A stretch of DNA of 59,850 nt, taken from Clostridia bacterium (GTDB lineage Bacteria; Bacillota; Clostridia; Lachnospirales; CAG-274). Position 1 is the first letter of the stretch. Each line of letters opens with the position of its first letter. The position numbers and the translations under genes are program-made. Positions 27,301-36,413 of the stretch are shown here, in pieces. The notes below the pieces were generated by a model. It saw only the letters and a list, made by a program, of their open reading frames with translations. It did no database searches and was not told the DNA's origin. The stretch spans positions 1-59,850 of the forward strand of contig JAUNGN010000014.1 of the NCBI GenBank assembly GCA_030524425.1, given 5' to 3'.

Positions 27301-27993
27301 TGTAGAACCTGTAGTGGAAAGAACATAAGTATGTCCTGCTTCAGCCTTAAATGCAGCAAACTCCAAAGGAGATTCTCCTGCAGCTGCTTCTATATACCAG
27401 GCATTATCATGAATAATACGTTCACCGCTTGCCGTGTCAAAATCCCATACTCTCATTGTTCTCGTAGTATATACATATGCATTAAACATACCTGTTGCGG
27501 CAGGAGTAAATACTACACAGGAGCCCTCGCCTGCCTTAGGAATTACAGCAATATCGTTAGGGGTGCCATATCTTGCACCTGCCTGATAAGCATTTACAGT
27601 TTTACCTGCTCTGACAATATTCTGATATTCACTTCTTGCAATTGTGAACTGCACTTCTTCTCCGTTGCTTGATGCACCGTTTAATTGTAAAGTGCTTCCG
27701 CCATATGTACGAACACCTGTACTGACTACACCATCTACAGCCTCGTCATCAAGCCATAATTCAAAGTTTTCAGCCTCATCAACAGGCTCTTCATCATTTG
27801 CGGAAGCAACAGAATATGTTTTACCCTCCTCAGTTTTATCCAAATCCTGCTCCTCCGTATAAGCATTTATTTCTATTGCATCATTCTCCTCTGCCAAAGC
27901 GGTAACAGAAGTTAATCCCGCAAAAGATAAATTACTGATTAACATAGCCAAAGACAGCACAATACTCAAAATTTTCCTTGAATAATCCCTCAA
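24379..27993 (-). CDS. Secreted modular pectin methylesterase with dockerin
   Basis: About 1204 residues. The start is a TTG at 27993 with AGAAGGAGG 8 nt upstream; no suitable ATG exists and a perfect promoter lies just before. Order: signal peptide (about 1-33), beta-sandwich or CBM-like and carboxypeptidase-regulatory-like modules (to about 520), a CE8 pectinesterase domain (about 540-870) with SSQDTLG (catalytic Asp), NVDYICGEF in place of the usual DFIFG, and YYGRTWG (catalytic Arg; Pro replaced by Thr), a BspA-type leucine-rich segment (GIGYGAFEGCVELTDIIIPE), a further beta-rich module, and a type I dockerin (DNNLDGKIDITDAVL and DCNIDGIVNRADTACIL). It removes methyl groups from pectin; the dockerin suggests attachment to a cohesin scaffold not seen here. 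Confidence 0.9.
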   Translation of the reverse strand: MRDYSRKILSIVLSLAMLISNLSFAGLTSVTALAEENDAIEINAYTEEQDLDKTEEGKTYSVASANDEEPVDEAENFELWLDDEAVDGVVSTGVRTYGGSTLQLNGASSNGEEVQFTIARSEYQNIVRAGKTVNAYQAGARYGTPNDIAVIPKAGEGSCVVFTPAATGMFNAYVYTTRTMRVWDFDTASGERIIHDNAWYIEAAAGESPLEFAAFKAEAGHTYVLSTTGSTSNLGYAGFEYIVDEPVTVSLTDWTEDGKYNYDNVEVTLTDAYLGTVAAVIKKGDTSIDLSKGHTYVLSTNDGGAKAAVNGSASFKVVDETPITISMEAITDVTLTGSFVGGDASTVKSVKFVNMVNGDEYSAVINGDTYTVDIKPGEYNTVIESSAYFTKDRVSVAEDSDNVNNIYLESLVKSKYVLPEEAAGSSALELNGITANNSTSVKGNAGSTIVIPVKGKQKITVAGWYAGTWDINGYNSVTADSSNSPSNPATNSYITDGTETTVTVNITGEGVNYLYWITVEDITEFKSEISVPGDFDTLTEAVAYIKNNENRPEGEEGRVTINLTADIQEQVVFDAPYITLNGNGHEITWYYGVGCKYYSLDENGLYNESLFYDSYSKNAVSAVLWGGVVIVRGDYFRAENASFRNTFNYEVTEKELLDGAECDGVYNMPERTADTDVQEYSCKERANALYIEADNLECYNCKILSSQDTLGRNGSADNGYRTYFRDCVIGGNVDYICGEFTAVFDNCELQWKSYTNDTSNNAKIGYIAVPKTSPYIFRNCRVTADKDADGVLGYYGRTWGDNSQAYFINTETNGLINEDGWNEMMEGQLSTSVFYEYNNTSKGTAFVSALGNQMTDENVISDMTSDNIISAYLGSWTPVYYDYMQENTTETTTEAPSVSVDGDMVKYPVDGGYMYFNMATGEITDCDVSVTKVVIPETILDVSVTGIGYGAFEGCVELTDIIIPESIESIDNYVFYNCGLNTVYCYKDSFADNIKLYPPSVVIKYLDYTVDRLFADSPKKAEINDINDGWNIIKENGAFYAQSSNTDNSSSSTLTITVNGPCVLYYEMAVSSEEGTDNLVMRNNGTKVKVISGTDTYTFDSPYTDCMVLGEGENVLTWKYSKDDEGSEGEDCAWIKNLRLADLGDNNLDGKIDITDAVLGQKYIADNDAITDILGRKAADCNIDGIVNRADTACILRQIIKNIA

Positions 27994-28030
27994 AATGAAT
28001 AACCTCCTTCTGAATAAATATATTAATATA

Positions 28031-28059
28031 ATTATATGCCCTTCGACAAAAACTGTCAA
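28031..28059 (-). promoter_or_regulatory. Sigma-A promoter of the dockerin pectinesterase gene
   Basis: TTGACA (28054-28059), 17-bp spacer, TATAAT (28031-28036): perfect consensus on the minus strand, 37 nt before the TTG start. Confidence 0.9.
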
Positions 28060-28067
28060 CAATAACC

Positions 28068-28101
28068 AAAAAGACCTTAAGATAAACTCTCAAGGTCTTT
28101 T
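28068..28101 (-). terminator. Terminator after the second pectinesterase gene
   Basis: AAAGACCTTGAGA and TCTTAAGGTCTTT form a stem followed by T on the minus strand; it separates the two pectinesterase genes into independent units. Confidence 0.85.
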
Positions 28102-28176
28102 ATCAATAAAGTGAAACTTCATAATTTCTTAACTATGAAATTCTTACTATATTTGTTTTCGCAGCATTATTACATA

Positions 28177-31100
28177 TTAATCAAGCTGTCCAAGCTCACC
28201 GGTTGTTACTATTGTAAGTCCCTTAGTATAGAATGAACCTGTTACATCATATTTAAGCGTATATGTGCCTTCAGAAAGGTCTGCCTTAACAGTTCCGTCC
28301 ATAATGCCTGTTAAGCTGTCTGTAGATGCAATTAAGGTATCACCGCTATAAAGTTTTACTGTACCTGAGTTTTCCTGATATGAACTCGGAACTGTAATTG
28401 TTACCTTTCCTCCTGATACAACATCAAAACTTATATCTGCGTTATTTCCTATCATAAAGCCATAACTTGTGCCGTGATACTTAATACCGCTGCCAAGGGT
28501 AATAGGTGCTGTGCTGTTTTTATCGTATAACTCTCCTGTTGCTGTTTCGCCCTGACTATGACCTGTTGCAGCAGTACAAAAATCATAATCATAGGTACTT
28601 GTAACAGGAGCATCAGTAAGTACAGCATCAGTATTAACCGTAACATCACCGCAATAGAAAGTAGCTGTACCTATATATTTTACAGTATAGCTGTCACCGG
28701 ACTTAACATCGGTTAAATTAAATATTATGTTTTCATTATCTGTAGAGTTATCAAATTCTACAGCACTGTCTGAAACAAGCTCATCATTTTTATAAAGCTC
28801 AAGAGTGCCTGCATTGCCGTTATATGAGCTGTTTACGTAAATATCCATTGTTTCACCGTCAGAGCCGGCATAAATTGTCATTGTACTTCCATTTCCCATT
28901 GTAGCGCCATAAGTTTTGCCATGATATTTCATACCGCTATGAGTAAGCTGAGCAGTTTCAGTTGAATCACTTACGGGAGAAGTAATATTTCCGTTGGTAA
29001 AGTCAAACTTATAAATATTAGGATTTCCTACATAAGGAACATGACTCATAGGAAGCCATGTACCAAATATGTTCCAGTCCTTTTCAGCCGTAAGCTCATT
29101 TGCTTCATCAGCAGTCAATATTCTGCTTGAGCCGTCAGGCATAGGAGTATTTTGTGCAATGTTTGAATAAAATACAGTAGTATTATCCTCTGCAAGGTTA
29201 TTATATTCCCTAAAAGCTACCTGAGCAGGCTGAACACCGCTCATATCCTTCCAGCCGTCAGCTAGAATAAGTCCGTTAGTCTTGCAGTTCATGAACAAAG
29301 CTTCTGCAGTTGTTCCCCAAGGTCTGCCATAGTATCCCGGAGTCTGAACCCTTGTTCCTGTTGTTACGTTAAGACCGTCATTGCCTGCAGTTATTTCACA
29401 GCCTCTGAATATATAGCTTCCTCTTGGAACGGCTATATAACCTGCCTTATATTTAATCTTATCATCAGTCTGAGCCTCATAGTGATAATCCATCCACATA
29501 AGCTCACAATTATCAAATATGGTAGTTCCGCCATTGCCAAAAATATAATCAGTTTCACCTGCCAGCAGGCAATCCTTGAAATAATGACTGTAACTGCCTG
29601 TATAAACCGTATCCTGACTGCCTAAGAATGAACAATTATAAAATTCTGCCTGCTGACCGTCAATAACAAGTGCAGCCGCTCTTTCAGTTGCAGTTGTTAA
29701 TCTTACATCAGCGTTTTCCTGAGTTCTGTCATAACTTGTATTGTTAGCACTGTCAGGAGATAAGTCGCATTCAACACCATCAGCAAGCTCAGCCGCTCTA
29801 AGCTCTAAATTAAATGTATTCTGATACACAATACCCTCTGAATAGAAATTTGAGCCCTTAACAATTACTGCTGAACCCCACTTCTGAACACAGGTAGTCT
29901 TTGTATGCTTGTCAACTGCATATTCCTTGCTATAGAAACCTGTAGCAGGGTCAATACTGTAATACATATAATCAATACCATAGTACCATGAAAGCTTAAC
30001 ATCACCGTCAGCTATGCCGTCACCGTTGCTGTCAGCAATAATTGATACATAGTCACTGTTTACAAAGAACTGCTCCTCGTAAAGACCCGGTGCAACGTGA
30101 ACAACAAATCTTTGTTTTGCACTTCCCTTTAAACTGCTTGAATCAATGGCAGCCATAGCATCTGTTAAGTTAGTATATACATTAGATTCATTTGTATAAT
30201 ATGTACCTGCACCGTCAACATACACATCATAAGCTGATGCAGGGGTTACAGGCTTTGTATATAATATATTTTTATAATTTTCATCACTGTTTACCCTTAC
30301 AACAACATTGCTTTCAGAAAGTGATGAAGGAGTATAGCCTGAAATCTGACCAACGCTTACGCTGTAACTGCCGGGTTTAAGCTCTGTGCTGTATGTGCCT
30401 TCACCATTAGAGCCTATGGTTACCGCAATAGGTTCATTATTTCCAAATTTAACAGTTGTTTCTGCTCCGGCCGGACCATAAACCGTACCTGTTACAATCT
30501 GAGGCTGTGCATCTACAAGAGTAACGTTAAGAATATTTGTTTCTGCCGCTGCTGATACGGAAAGTGATGCATCATCAGTATTAATAATAAGTGTATCCGT
30601 ACCACTGAATCTGCATGTATAGTCAAAGTTCTTATATAACTGAATGCTGTAGTCTGAAGCGCCGGCACTCAGCACTGCCGTAAACTCTTCACCTGAAGTA
30701 TTGTTTGTAAATGTAAGAACAGAACCTTCAGCAATAGTATTTCCATCTTCACTGTTTACAGTAATATTGCCTGAAACAGTTACAATTTCCCTCTTAATAA
30801 ATCCAATACCATATATTGAAAAATCATTAGTCTTATCTGTTGACATATAGTAGGTTGTACCTGCAGTAACAGCAAAGGTATAAGGCATGGCTGTATCGGA
30901 AATTGTCTGCTTGTCTGCTGCAGAACTGCCTGCTTCCGTTTGAGAAATATACATAGCCTTTCCGTCAGGCAAGTACATATATAATGTTGCCCAGCCGTCA
31001 GCGGCAGCAGTAAAGCTGACACTGCCAAAATACTTGTCATTATACTTGCCTACCTGATACGCCTTGTGACCGTCATAGGAACCGGCAGAAGACTTTTCAG

Positions 31101-31326
31101 GCAATGCCGTATTGGCATTAATACTGATATCAGCTCCGTTAACCACATAACTTCCTGCAGCTAATTTATTGTTTGAATCAAGATTTTCATCAGCCCAAAA
31201 AACAAATGAAGCACCTGACTCTTCTGCTTCTGCCGCACTTGTAACAATAAAATTGCTAAACATTGCACCAAACATCATTACAAAGGCAAGAACTCCGCTT
31301 AACAATTTTCTCATTTTGTAATTCAT
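28177..31326 (-). CDS. Secreted modular pectin methylesterase
   Basis: 1049 residues. A lipophilic signal peptide (about residues 5-32, ending SAAEA) follows GGAGG-ATG. Order: a carbohydrate-binding-like beta module (about 35-185), carboxypeptidase-regulatory-like repeats (about 188-360), a CE8 pectinesterase domain (about 365-745) with GSQDTVYTG, HYFKDCLLAGETDYIFGNGG and YYGRPWGTTA (all catalytic elements intact), then two similar beta-sandwich modules of about 120 residues, each with GxxxKYHGxxYGxMxGN. No dockerin, unlike its neighbour, so it is probably released or held by its own binding modules. Confidence 0.92.
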   Translation of the reverse strand: MNYKMRKLLSGVLAFVMMFGAMFSNFIVTSAAEAEESGASFVFWADENLDSNNKLAAGSYVVNGADISINANTALPEKSSAGSYDGHKAYQVGKYNDKYFGSVSFTAAADGWATLYMYLPDGKAMYISQTEAGSSAADKQTISDTAMPYTFAVTAGTTYYMSTDKTNDFSIYGIGFIKREIVTVSGNITVNSEDGNTIAEGSVLTFTNNTSGEEFTAVLSAGASDYSIQLYKNFDYTCRFSGTDTLIINTDDASLSVSAAAETNILNVTLVDAQPQIVTGTVYGPAGAETTVKFGNNEPIAVTIGSNGEGTYSTELKPGSYSVSVGQISGYTPSSLSESNVVVRVNSDENYKNILYTKPVTPASAYDVYVDGAGTYYTNESNVYTNLTDAMAAIDSSSLKGSAKQRFVVHVAPGLYEEQFFVNSDYVSIIADSNGDGIADGDVKLSWYYGIDYMYYSIDPATGFYSKEYAVDKHTKTTCVQKWGSAVIVKGSNFYSEGIVYQNTFNLELRAAELADGVECDLSPDSANNTSYDRTQENADVRLTTATERAAALVIDGQQAEFYNCSFLGSQDTVYTGSYSHYFKDCLLAGETDYIFGNGGTTIFDNCELMWMDYHYEAQTDDKIKYKAGYIAVPRGSYIFRGCEITAGNDGLNVTTGTRVQTPGYYGRPWGTTAEALFMNCKTNGLILADGWKDMSGVQPAQVAFREYNNLAEDNTTVFYSNIAQNTPMPDGSSRILTADEANELTAEKDWNIFGTWLPMSHVPYVGNPNIYKFDFTNGNITSPVSDSTETAQLTHSGMKYHGKTYGATMGNGSTMTIYAGSDGETMDIYVNSSYNGNAGTLELYKNDELVSDSAVEFDNSTDNENIIFNLTDVKSGDSYTVKYIGTATFYCGDVTVNTDAVLTDAPVTSTYDYDFCTAATGHSQGETATGELYDKNSTAPITLGSGIKYHGTSYGFMIGNNADISFDVVSGGKVTITVPSSYQENSGTVKLYSGDTLIASTDSLTGIMDGTVKADLSEGTYTLKYDVTGSFYTKGLTIVTTGELGQLD

Positions 31327-31347
31327 AAATAAATTCCTCCTAACTTA

Positions 31348-31376
31348 GTATTACAATATCATTTCTGCCTTTACAA
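31348..31376 (-). promoter_or_regulatory. Possible promoter of the 28177-31326 gene
   Basis: TTGTAA (31371-31376), 17-bp spacer, TAATAC (31348-31353) on the minus strand, 22 nt before the start codon; moderate match. Confidence 0.4.
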
Positions 31377-31609
31377 AGTAATTTTAACATATTTTTATTA
31401 AACCACAAACAAATTAAATCCAAAAAAATATACACAATACGACAGAATTAATGTATGTATAGGTAAATATTTTTATATTTTATTACTCTGATTGGCTGGG
31501 TTTTCCTGTTATTTTATGGTATAATAAAATAAAGTGACAATCATTATAAGCAAATATAAATTAACTAAATAATTTGTATTTTTACACAACATCAAAAGGA
31601 GCAATAAAT

Positions 31610-32566
31610 ATGAATAAACTACAAATTTTAGTAACACTTCCCCTTGAACACAAGGATAAAATACGCTTTGAAAATACAGCAAAAAACGAGGTTTTTGAAT
31701 ATATATCACCCGGGAAAGTAACCCATGAACAGGTACAAAAAGCAAATATTATACTTGGCAACGTACCCCCTGAATTTGTTATAAACTCACCAAACCTTAA
31801 ATGGCTGCAGCTTAATTCTGCAGGAGCAGATGAATATTTAAAAGAAGGCATAATGCCTGAACAGGCAATACTTACAAATTCCGTCGGTGCTTATGGACTT
31901 GCTGTTTCCGAGCATCTTCTTGCTATGCTTTTAGAAATCAAGAAAAAACTCTATCTTTACAGAGATAATCAAAATAAACATTTATGGAAATCAGAAGGCA
32001 GTGTAACATCTATATATAATTCAACTGCCCTTATTGTCGGTATGGGTGATATCGGGGGAGAATTTGCAAAACGTATTAAAGCATTAGGCGCCTATGTAAT
32101 CGGTATCAAAAGAGATATATCAAATAAGCCTGATTACGCAGACGAGCTTTACACTATGGACAGCATAAAACAGCTTTTGCCAAGAGCAGATATAATATCA
32201 GTATCTCTTCCGTCAACTCCACAAACATATAAATTTTTCTCAGAGGATATTTTATCACTTACAAAGAAAGGCTCTGTCTTTTTAAATGCGGGAAGAGGCA
32301 ATACGGCAGATACCGACGCTCTATGCAAGCTTTTAAAGGAAGGGCATTTTGAGGGTATAGGCCTTGATGTTACAGACCCCGAACCACTACCCTCCGGTCA
32401 TCCTCTTTGGAGTATACCTAATGCTATTATTACGCCTCATATTTCAGGACATTATCACTTGCATGCTACATTAGAAAATATTATAAATATATCATATAAA
32501 AATTTATGTTTATATATTAACAATAAAGAGCTTATTAATATAGTACTTGCGCCAAAAGCCAGATAG
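31610..32566 (+). CDS. D-isomer-specific 2-hydroxyacid dehydrogenase family protein
   Basis: 318 residues from ATG 31610 (AAAAGGAG upstream). Seen: a NAD-binding VGMGDIGGEFAKR Rossmann loop, the catalytic Arg in NAGRGNTADTDAL, Glu in DPEPLPSGHPLW, and His in ITPHISGHYH, the standard R-E-H triad. It reduces a 2-keto acid to the D-hydroxy acid or the reverse; the substrate is not predictable. Its place between the pectin esterases and sigK gives no clear pathway. Confidence 0.92.
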   Translation: MNKLQILVTLPLEHKDKIRFENTAKNEVFEYISPGKVTHEQVQKANIILGNVPPEFVINSPNLKWLQLNSAGADEYLKEGIMPEQAILTNSVGAYGLAVSEHLLAMLLEIKKKLYLYRDNQNKHLWKSEGSVTSIYNSTALIVGMGDIGGEFAKRIKALGAYVIGIKRDISNKPDYADELYTMDSIKQLLPRADIISVSLPSTPQTYKFFSEDILSLTKKGSVFLNAGRGNTADTDALCKLLKEGHFEGIGLDVTDPEPLPSGHPLWSIPNAIITPHISGHYHLHATLENIINISYKNLCLYINNKELINIVLAPKAR

Positions 32567-32694
32567 AAAAAGGAAAATATAAAAAGCAAGAAATTTCAGC
32601 AAAACAAATCCGGCAGCTATAACCCATTCAATTCTCAGACTATATAACATATATAACACAAGTAATTGGTAAATACTATAAATATATTTTTTAC

Positions 32695-32755
32695 AGCAAT
32701 CAGACCACATCATATACCTTAATTATGCAGGATTCTGTGGTCTGATTTTATTGCT
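32695..32755 (+). terminator. Terminator of the 2-hydroxyacid dehydrogenase gene
   Basis: CAGACCACA and TGTGGTCTG form a perfect stem around a 26-nt loop, followed by ATTTTATT; flanking AGCAAT/ATTGCT extends it. Confidence 0.65.
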
Positions 32756-32896
32756 TCGATAAATCAGCTTTTATAATATGCCTTAACATATTTTATTAAG
32801 CAATATGTAAAAATCATTTTGCCATAAAGTCAAATAGGCTTAATTTTACACAAAAAAATAAGGCTTACAGCCCAATAAAAAATATGTATATGTAGG

Positions 32897-32916
32897 TATC
32901 ACCTAAAGGTGATACT
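32897..32916 (-). terminator. Hairpin downstream of sigK
   Basis: GTATCACCT and AGGTGATAC form a perfect stem, about 60 nt after the sigK stop. The T-run after it is weak, so its role as terminator is only likely. Confidence 0.45.
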
Positions 32917-32977
32917 TAAATTTTTTCTGTCTTTGCAGAAAAGGAGATTTGCAATCCATTAGATTTTTCAGTTTACC

Positions 32978-33328
32978 CTATAAATCCTTCAGCTTACTTA
33001 ATGCCTTTGTTTCAATTCTTGAAACATAGCTTCTGCTTATTCCCATTGCTTTTGCGATTTCTCTCTGTGTTTTTTCTTTTTTTCCATTCAAACCATATCG
33101 CAAAGTTACAATTTCAAATTCTCTTTCTGTAAGCCGTTCTTTCATTACTTTATATAACTTCTCGATTCTTAATTTTAATGTAGTTATTTCTTCTACACTC
33201 TTGCCTTCATCAGCCAGCTTTTCCTCCAAAGTAACCTCGTTGCCTTCTTTGTCAATACCTACACTGTCCTGCAGGCTGACGTCATTCTGACGCTTTTTAT
33301 TTTGCCGAAGGTGCATTAATATTTCATT
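32978..33328 (-). CDS. sigK: sigK, C-terminal half (RNA polymerase sigma-K, split by skin element)
   Basis: Codes for the last 115 residues of mother-cell sigma-K once the intervening element is removed. Seen: end of region 2 (NEILMHLRQNKK), the SigK hallmark QNDVSLQDSVGIDKEGNEV, region 4 with LTEREFEIVTLRYGLNGKKE and the helix-turn-helix TQREIAKAMGISRSYVSRIE. The reading frame stays open into the element but has no ATG with a ribosome site there, so alone it should not be expressed. The join lies in the AATG at 33325-33328: the C half begins with Glu of the conserved CIENEILMHLR. Fused to codons 1-98 at 52544-52838 it gives 213 residues in frame. Drives late sporulation genes in the mother cell. 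Confidence 0.95.
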   Translation of the reverse strand, partial: NEILMHLRQNKKRQNDVSLQDSVGIDKEGNEVTLEEKLADEGKSVEEITTLKLRIEKLYKVMKERLTEREFEIVTLRYGLNGKKEKTQREIAKAMGISRSYVSRIETKALSKLKDL

Positions 33329-33345
33329 TGCTATGGTTACATTAA
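33329..33345. repeat. Left inverted-repeat end of the skin element (att arm)
   Basis: TGCTATGGTTACATTAA directly inside the CATT core. GCTATGGT is the exact reverse complement of ACCATAGC at the other end (52537-52544). These arms should be the binding sites of the recombinase in attL/attR. Confidence 0.8.
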
Positions 33346-33446
33346 TTACACAAAGGAAAATGTAATGCAACAATTAAATTTTAAAAAATACATTTATAGT
33401 CAAATAAAAAATAGCAGCTATTATGTTTTCAAATAGCTGCCATTTC

Positions 33447-34670
33447 TTATATCATCCACACAGGTACAATATAATTATCACCGTCTATGGCTGATAAATC
33501 GCTGCGCATACAAATTATACAGCCCTTTCCCTTGGGTACAGAGCCTTTATTAAGTATATTAAAAGCATTTACAAGCTCACTTCCGGGATTAGCTGACCTT
33601 TTAATTTCTATAGGGTGAAGAACTCCGTTATCTTCAATTACCATATCAATTTCATTACAGCTTTTATCTCTGTAATACCACATAAGGCACTCCATAGCAT
33701 TATTATGATAGCTTTTTATGATTTCACTAACTACATAATTTTCAAGTATAGCTCCGTTTATGGCACCATTTGAAAGTATTTCGGGGGAAGTATATTTAGT
33801 AAGGTATGCCACAAGTCCTGTATCAAAAAAGTACATTTTAGGTGTTTTTACAGTTCTTTTAAGCAAATTATTGGAATATGGTCTTAAATAAAATATAACA
33901 TCAGACTTTTCCAATACCTGAAGCCACCTCTTAGCCGTATCATCTGATACACCAACATCATTTGCTATATCGTGTATATTAAGCATTTGTCCCGCTCTGC
34001 AGGCAGCAGCTCTTATAAAATCCTGAAACTGTAGCTTATTAACCCTTGTTACAAGCTCACTGACATCCCTGTCAATATAGGTCTGTATATAGCTGGAATA
34101 AAATACATTTCTGTCTGTATATTTGCCGCTTATATGTCCCGGCATAGAGCCATTCCATATTCTTTCATAAATTTCCGTTAAATCAGCCTTTTTATGTGTT
34201 TGCTTTCTTAATTTAAGACTTTCCAAGTCTATTGAAAAAGGAGTGTTTTCTCCTTGCCCGTAAATTTCATGCTGTGATAAAGAACTCATATGCAATATGG
34301 CAACTCTGCCTGCAAGCGACTCCTGTGAAAGCTCCATAAGCCTAAATGCCTGTGAACCTGTCAGCCAAAAATCCCCGGGATTTGCACCATTGTCAACAGC
34401 AATTTTTATATAAGAAAACAATTCGGGAGCATACTGCACTTCATCAATTAATATGGGAAGTGAATGCATTTGTAAAAACAAAGAAGGGTCATTTTTTGCA
34501 AGTCTTCTTTCTTCTAAATCATCTAATGTGACATATTCTCTGTTGTTATCCATAAGATTTTTTAGCACAGTAGTTTTTCCAACCTGTCTTGGACCTGTAA
34601 CCAGTATGGCGGAATATTCCTTTGATAATTCAATTATTTTATTTTCCAAATCTCTTTTTATATACTTCAC
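33447..34670 (-). CDS. AAA+ ATPase of the DUF4143 family
   Basis: 407 residues from GTG 34670 (GAGG 8 nt upstream; a GTG three codons earlier is too close). Seen: Walker A VTGPRQVGKTT near residue 27, Walker B LPILIDEVQYAPE, an arginine-finger-like GDFWLTGSQAF segment, a winged-helix part (about 220-275) and a C-terminal DUF4143/nuclease-like region with an E-IDMVIEDNGVLHPIEIKRS motif, resembling the PD-(D/E)xK core (E-ID...E-K). This family is widespread in Clostridia, often on mobile DNA; the function is not established. A second, distant relative is at 41251. Confidence 0.88.
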   Translation of the reverse strand: MKYIKRDLENKIIELSKEYSAILVTGPRQVGKTTVLKNLMDNNREYVTLDDLEERRLAKNDPSLFLQMHSLPILIDEVQYAPELFSYIKIAVDNGANPGDFWLTGSQAFRLMELSQESLAGRVAILHMSSLSQHEIYGQGENTPFSIDLESLKLRKQTHKKADLTEIYERIWNGSMPGHISGKYTDRNVFYSSYIQTYIDRDVSELVTRVNKLQFQDFIRAAACRAGQMLNIHDIANDVGVSDDTAKRWLQVLEKSDVIFYLRPYSNNLLKRTVKTPKMYFFDTGLVAYLTKYTSPEILSNGAINGAILENYVVSEIIKSYHNNAMECLMWYYRDKSCNEIDMVIEDNGVLHPIEIKRSANPGSELVNAFNILNKGSVPKGKGCIICMRSDLSAIDGDNYIVPVWMI

Positions 34671-34876
34671 AGACTTCACCTCGGTCCAATATCTTATTTG
34701 ATCTTATTTTAGCCTTTAATTTTATTTATGTCAAGTCCAAAATACGATTTAATCTTATTTTAGCCTAATTTTAAATGGTTATGCTTTAAATAAGCTTATT
34801 ATTCCATAAAAATTATTTCAACAATATTTACCCAACTCAAATCAACTACTCACATTAACTCAACAAATAAATCACT

Positions 34877-36085
34877 TTAATTTTCACAATATTCATTAGC
34901 TACAACCTTCATATCAAAGGAATAAAGAGGCTTCTTACCTAATTTTTCTTCTTTTAAAAGTCCAAGCTCTTTAAGCTTATTCACAGTTTGTCGTACCTTA
35001 TATTCCGATTCCTCGGAAGCTTCAATTAAATCATTTATACCTATTCCAAGCTCACCAAACAATGTTTGTTGGAAAAGTATGAATATTATACTCCTTTCAC
35101 TATCTTTATCAGAAATTTTATGTGATATTTCATAATAATAGTCTATAAGCTCTATTCTTTCGGATAAAGATGAGCAAAGCTTATTGAGCATTTTTATAAT
35201 TATATCAAAAAATGAAATTATAAAAGGAGTTATATCACCTTTATTTTTTTCTTCATTAACTGTTTTGAATCCGGTATAATACAAGGATATATTTTCTTTA
35301 ATGGTATAAGCGAGCCTAAAGCCTGTCAATATATTCAGATTTTTTGATAACAAATAGCTGCTTATAAATCGACTGACTCTGCCATTACCATCATAAAAAG
35401 GATGTATATATCCGAATAAATAATGAAAAATAGCGATTCTAAACAAGATTGCAATATTATTATCATTAAGAATATCCAATGCCTTTGTCATTATCCTGTT
35501 AATTTCATCTTCGGGCATTATTCCTTTATGAATTACCTTGCCGAATTTAGATTTTACATCTACGCCATTCTTCCTGAAATATACCCCGTCAGGCAGATTC
35601 GCAGGATCATCATTTAAAATTTCCTCCCACAAAAGCTCCTTGTAAATATCCCTTATATCCTGACAATTTCTGATTGATAATTTTTCATCACTATTCAGCT
35701 TCATATATTTATTTACCAACCCCAGTAATCGCCTGTGATCCTCTGTATGCTTCACATTCTCAAGTATTTCGTTAATATCCCGCCTTGTGCTTATAACCCC
35801 CTCAATTTCGTTAGTAAGAACTATTTCATCAATAAGACATTTCTTTATATATTGATTTAATGCAATTCCCGGCAAAGTATTTGTCATATCATTAAGTCTG
35901 TTGTTGACTTCATTTATTTCAATAATTTGATTTGTCATTTCCGGAGTTATTATAAAAAAGGCTTGATTTTTGTTTATTTCTATATTAAGCTTTACTGTAG
36001 AAATGCTGTTAAATCGATTTAAATATTCATTTTCATATTTTTTCCTATCCTTATAATATAACTTTTCAAGCAAAATATAATCCAA
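34877..36085 (-). CDS. Fic-domain protein (predicted AMP transferase) with inhibitory helix
   Basis: About 402 residues; TTG at 36085 is the best start (AGAGG 8 nt upstream). Seen: N-terminal inhibitory motif TNEIEG (S/T-x3-E-G, about residue 91-96), which marks a class II, self-inhibited Fic protein; the Fic core GYIHPFYDGNGR with catalytic His and the phosphate-binding DGNGR; and a C-terminal winged-helix domain (LIEASEESEYKVRQTVNKLK). It would transfer AMP to a hydroxyl group on a target protein. The HTH tail suggests DNA binding or autoregulation. The target is unknown. Confidence 0.93.
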   Translation of the reverse strand: MDYILLEKLYYKDRKKYENEYLNRFNSISTVKLNIEINKNQAFFIITPEMTNQIIEINEVNNRLNDMTNTLPGIALNQYIKKCLIDEIVLTNEIEGVISTRRDINEILENVKHTEDHRRLLGLVNKYMKLNSDEKLSIRNCQDIRDIYKELLWEEILNDDPANLPDGVYFRKNGVDVKSKFGKVIHKGIMPEDEINRIMTKALDILNDNNIAILFRIAIFHYLFGYIHPFYDGNGRVSRFISSYLLSKNLNILTGFRLAYTIKENISLYYTGFKTVNEEKNKGDITPFIISFFDIIIKMLNKLCSSLSERIELIDYYYEISHKISDKDSERSIIFILFQQTLFGELGIGINDLIEASEESEYKVRQTVNKLKELGLLKEEKLGKKPLYSFDMKVVANEYCEN

Positions 36086-36413
36086 CTCAATCACCTCTTT
36101 TAGTTTTATATTTTATTTTTGATTTTATGCTTTTTCAACAACAATAATTCTATTATAAACAATTTTAACATATTTTATTGTGGAAAGTAATAAAAATCAC
36201 AAGTAAATTTCTGTTATTTTATTATACACTATTATTTTTATATGTCAATGTTCAAATTCAAGCAAACCAAATATCATAAGCAATGATTTGCTAAGGCAAC
36301 AAAAACTATATAAACGCAAAAAACAGAGGAAATTTCCCTATGAAATTTCCCCTGTAGAAACATACACTAATCTATACCCACCAATAATAACAAATGTTAG
36401 CCACCCAAGTCTA

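Larger units (their letters stand above)
32567..32977. other. Intergenic region downstream of sigK C-terminal half
   Basis: No gene is supported. It holds the terminator of the dehydrogenase gene (32695-32755) and a hairpin at 32897-32916 (GTATCACCT/AGGTGATAC) that may terminate sigK. Confidence 0.6.
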
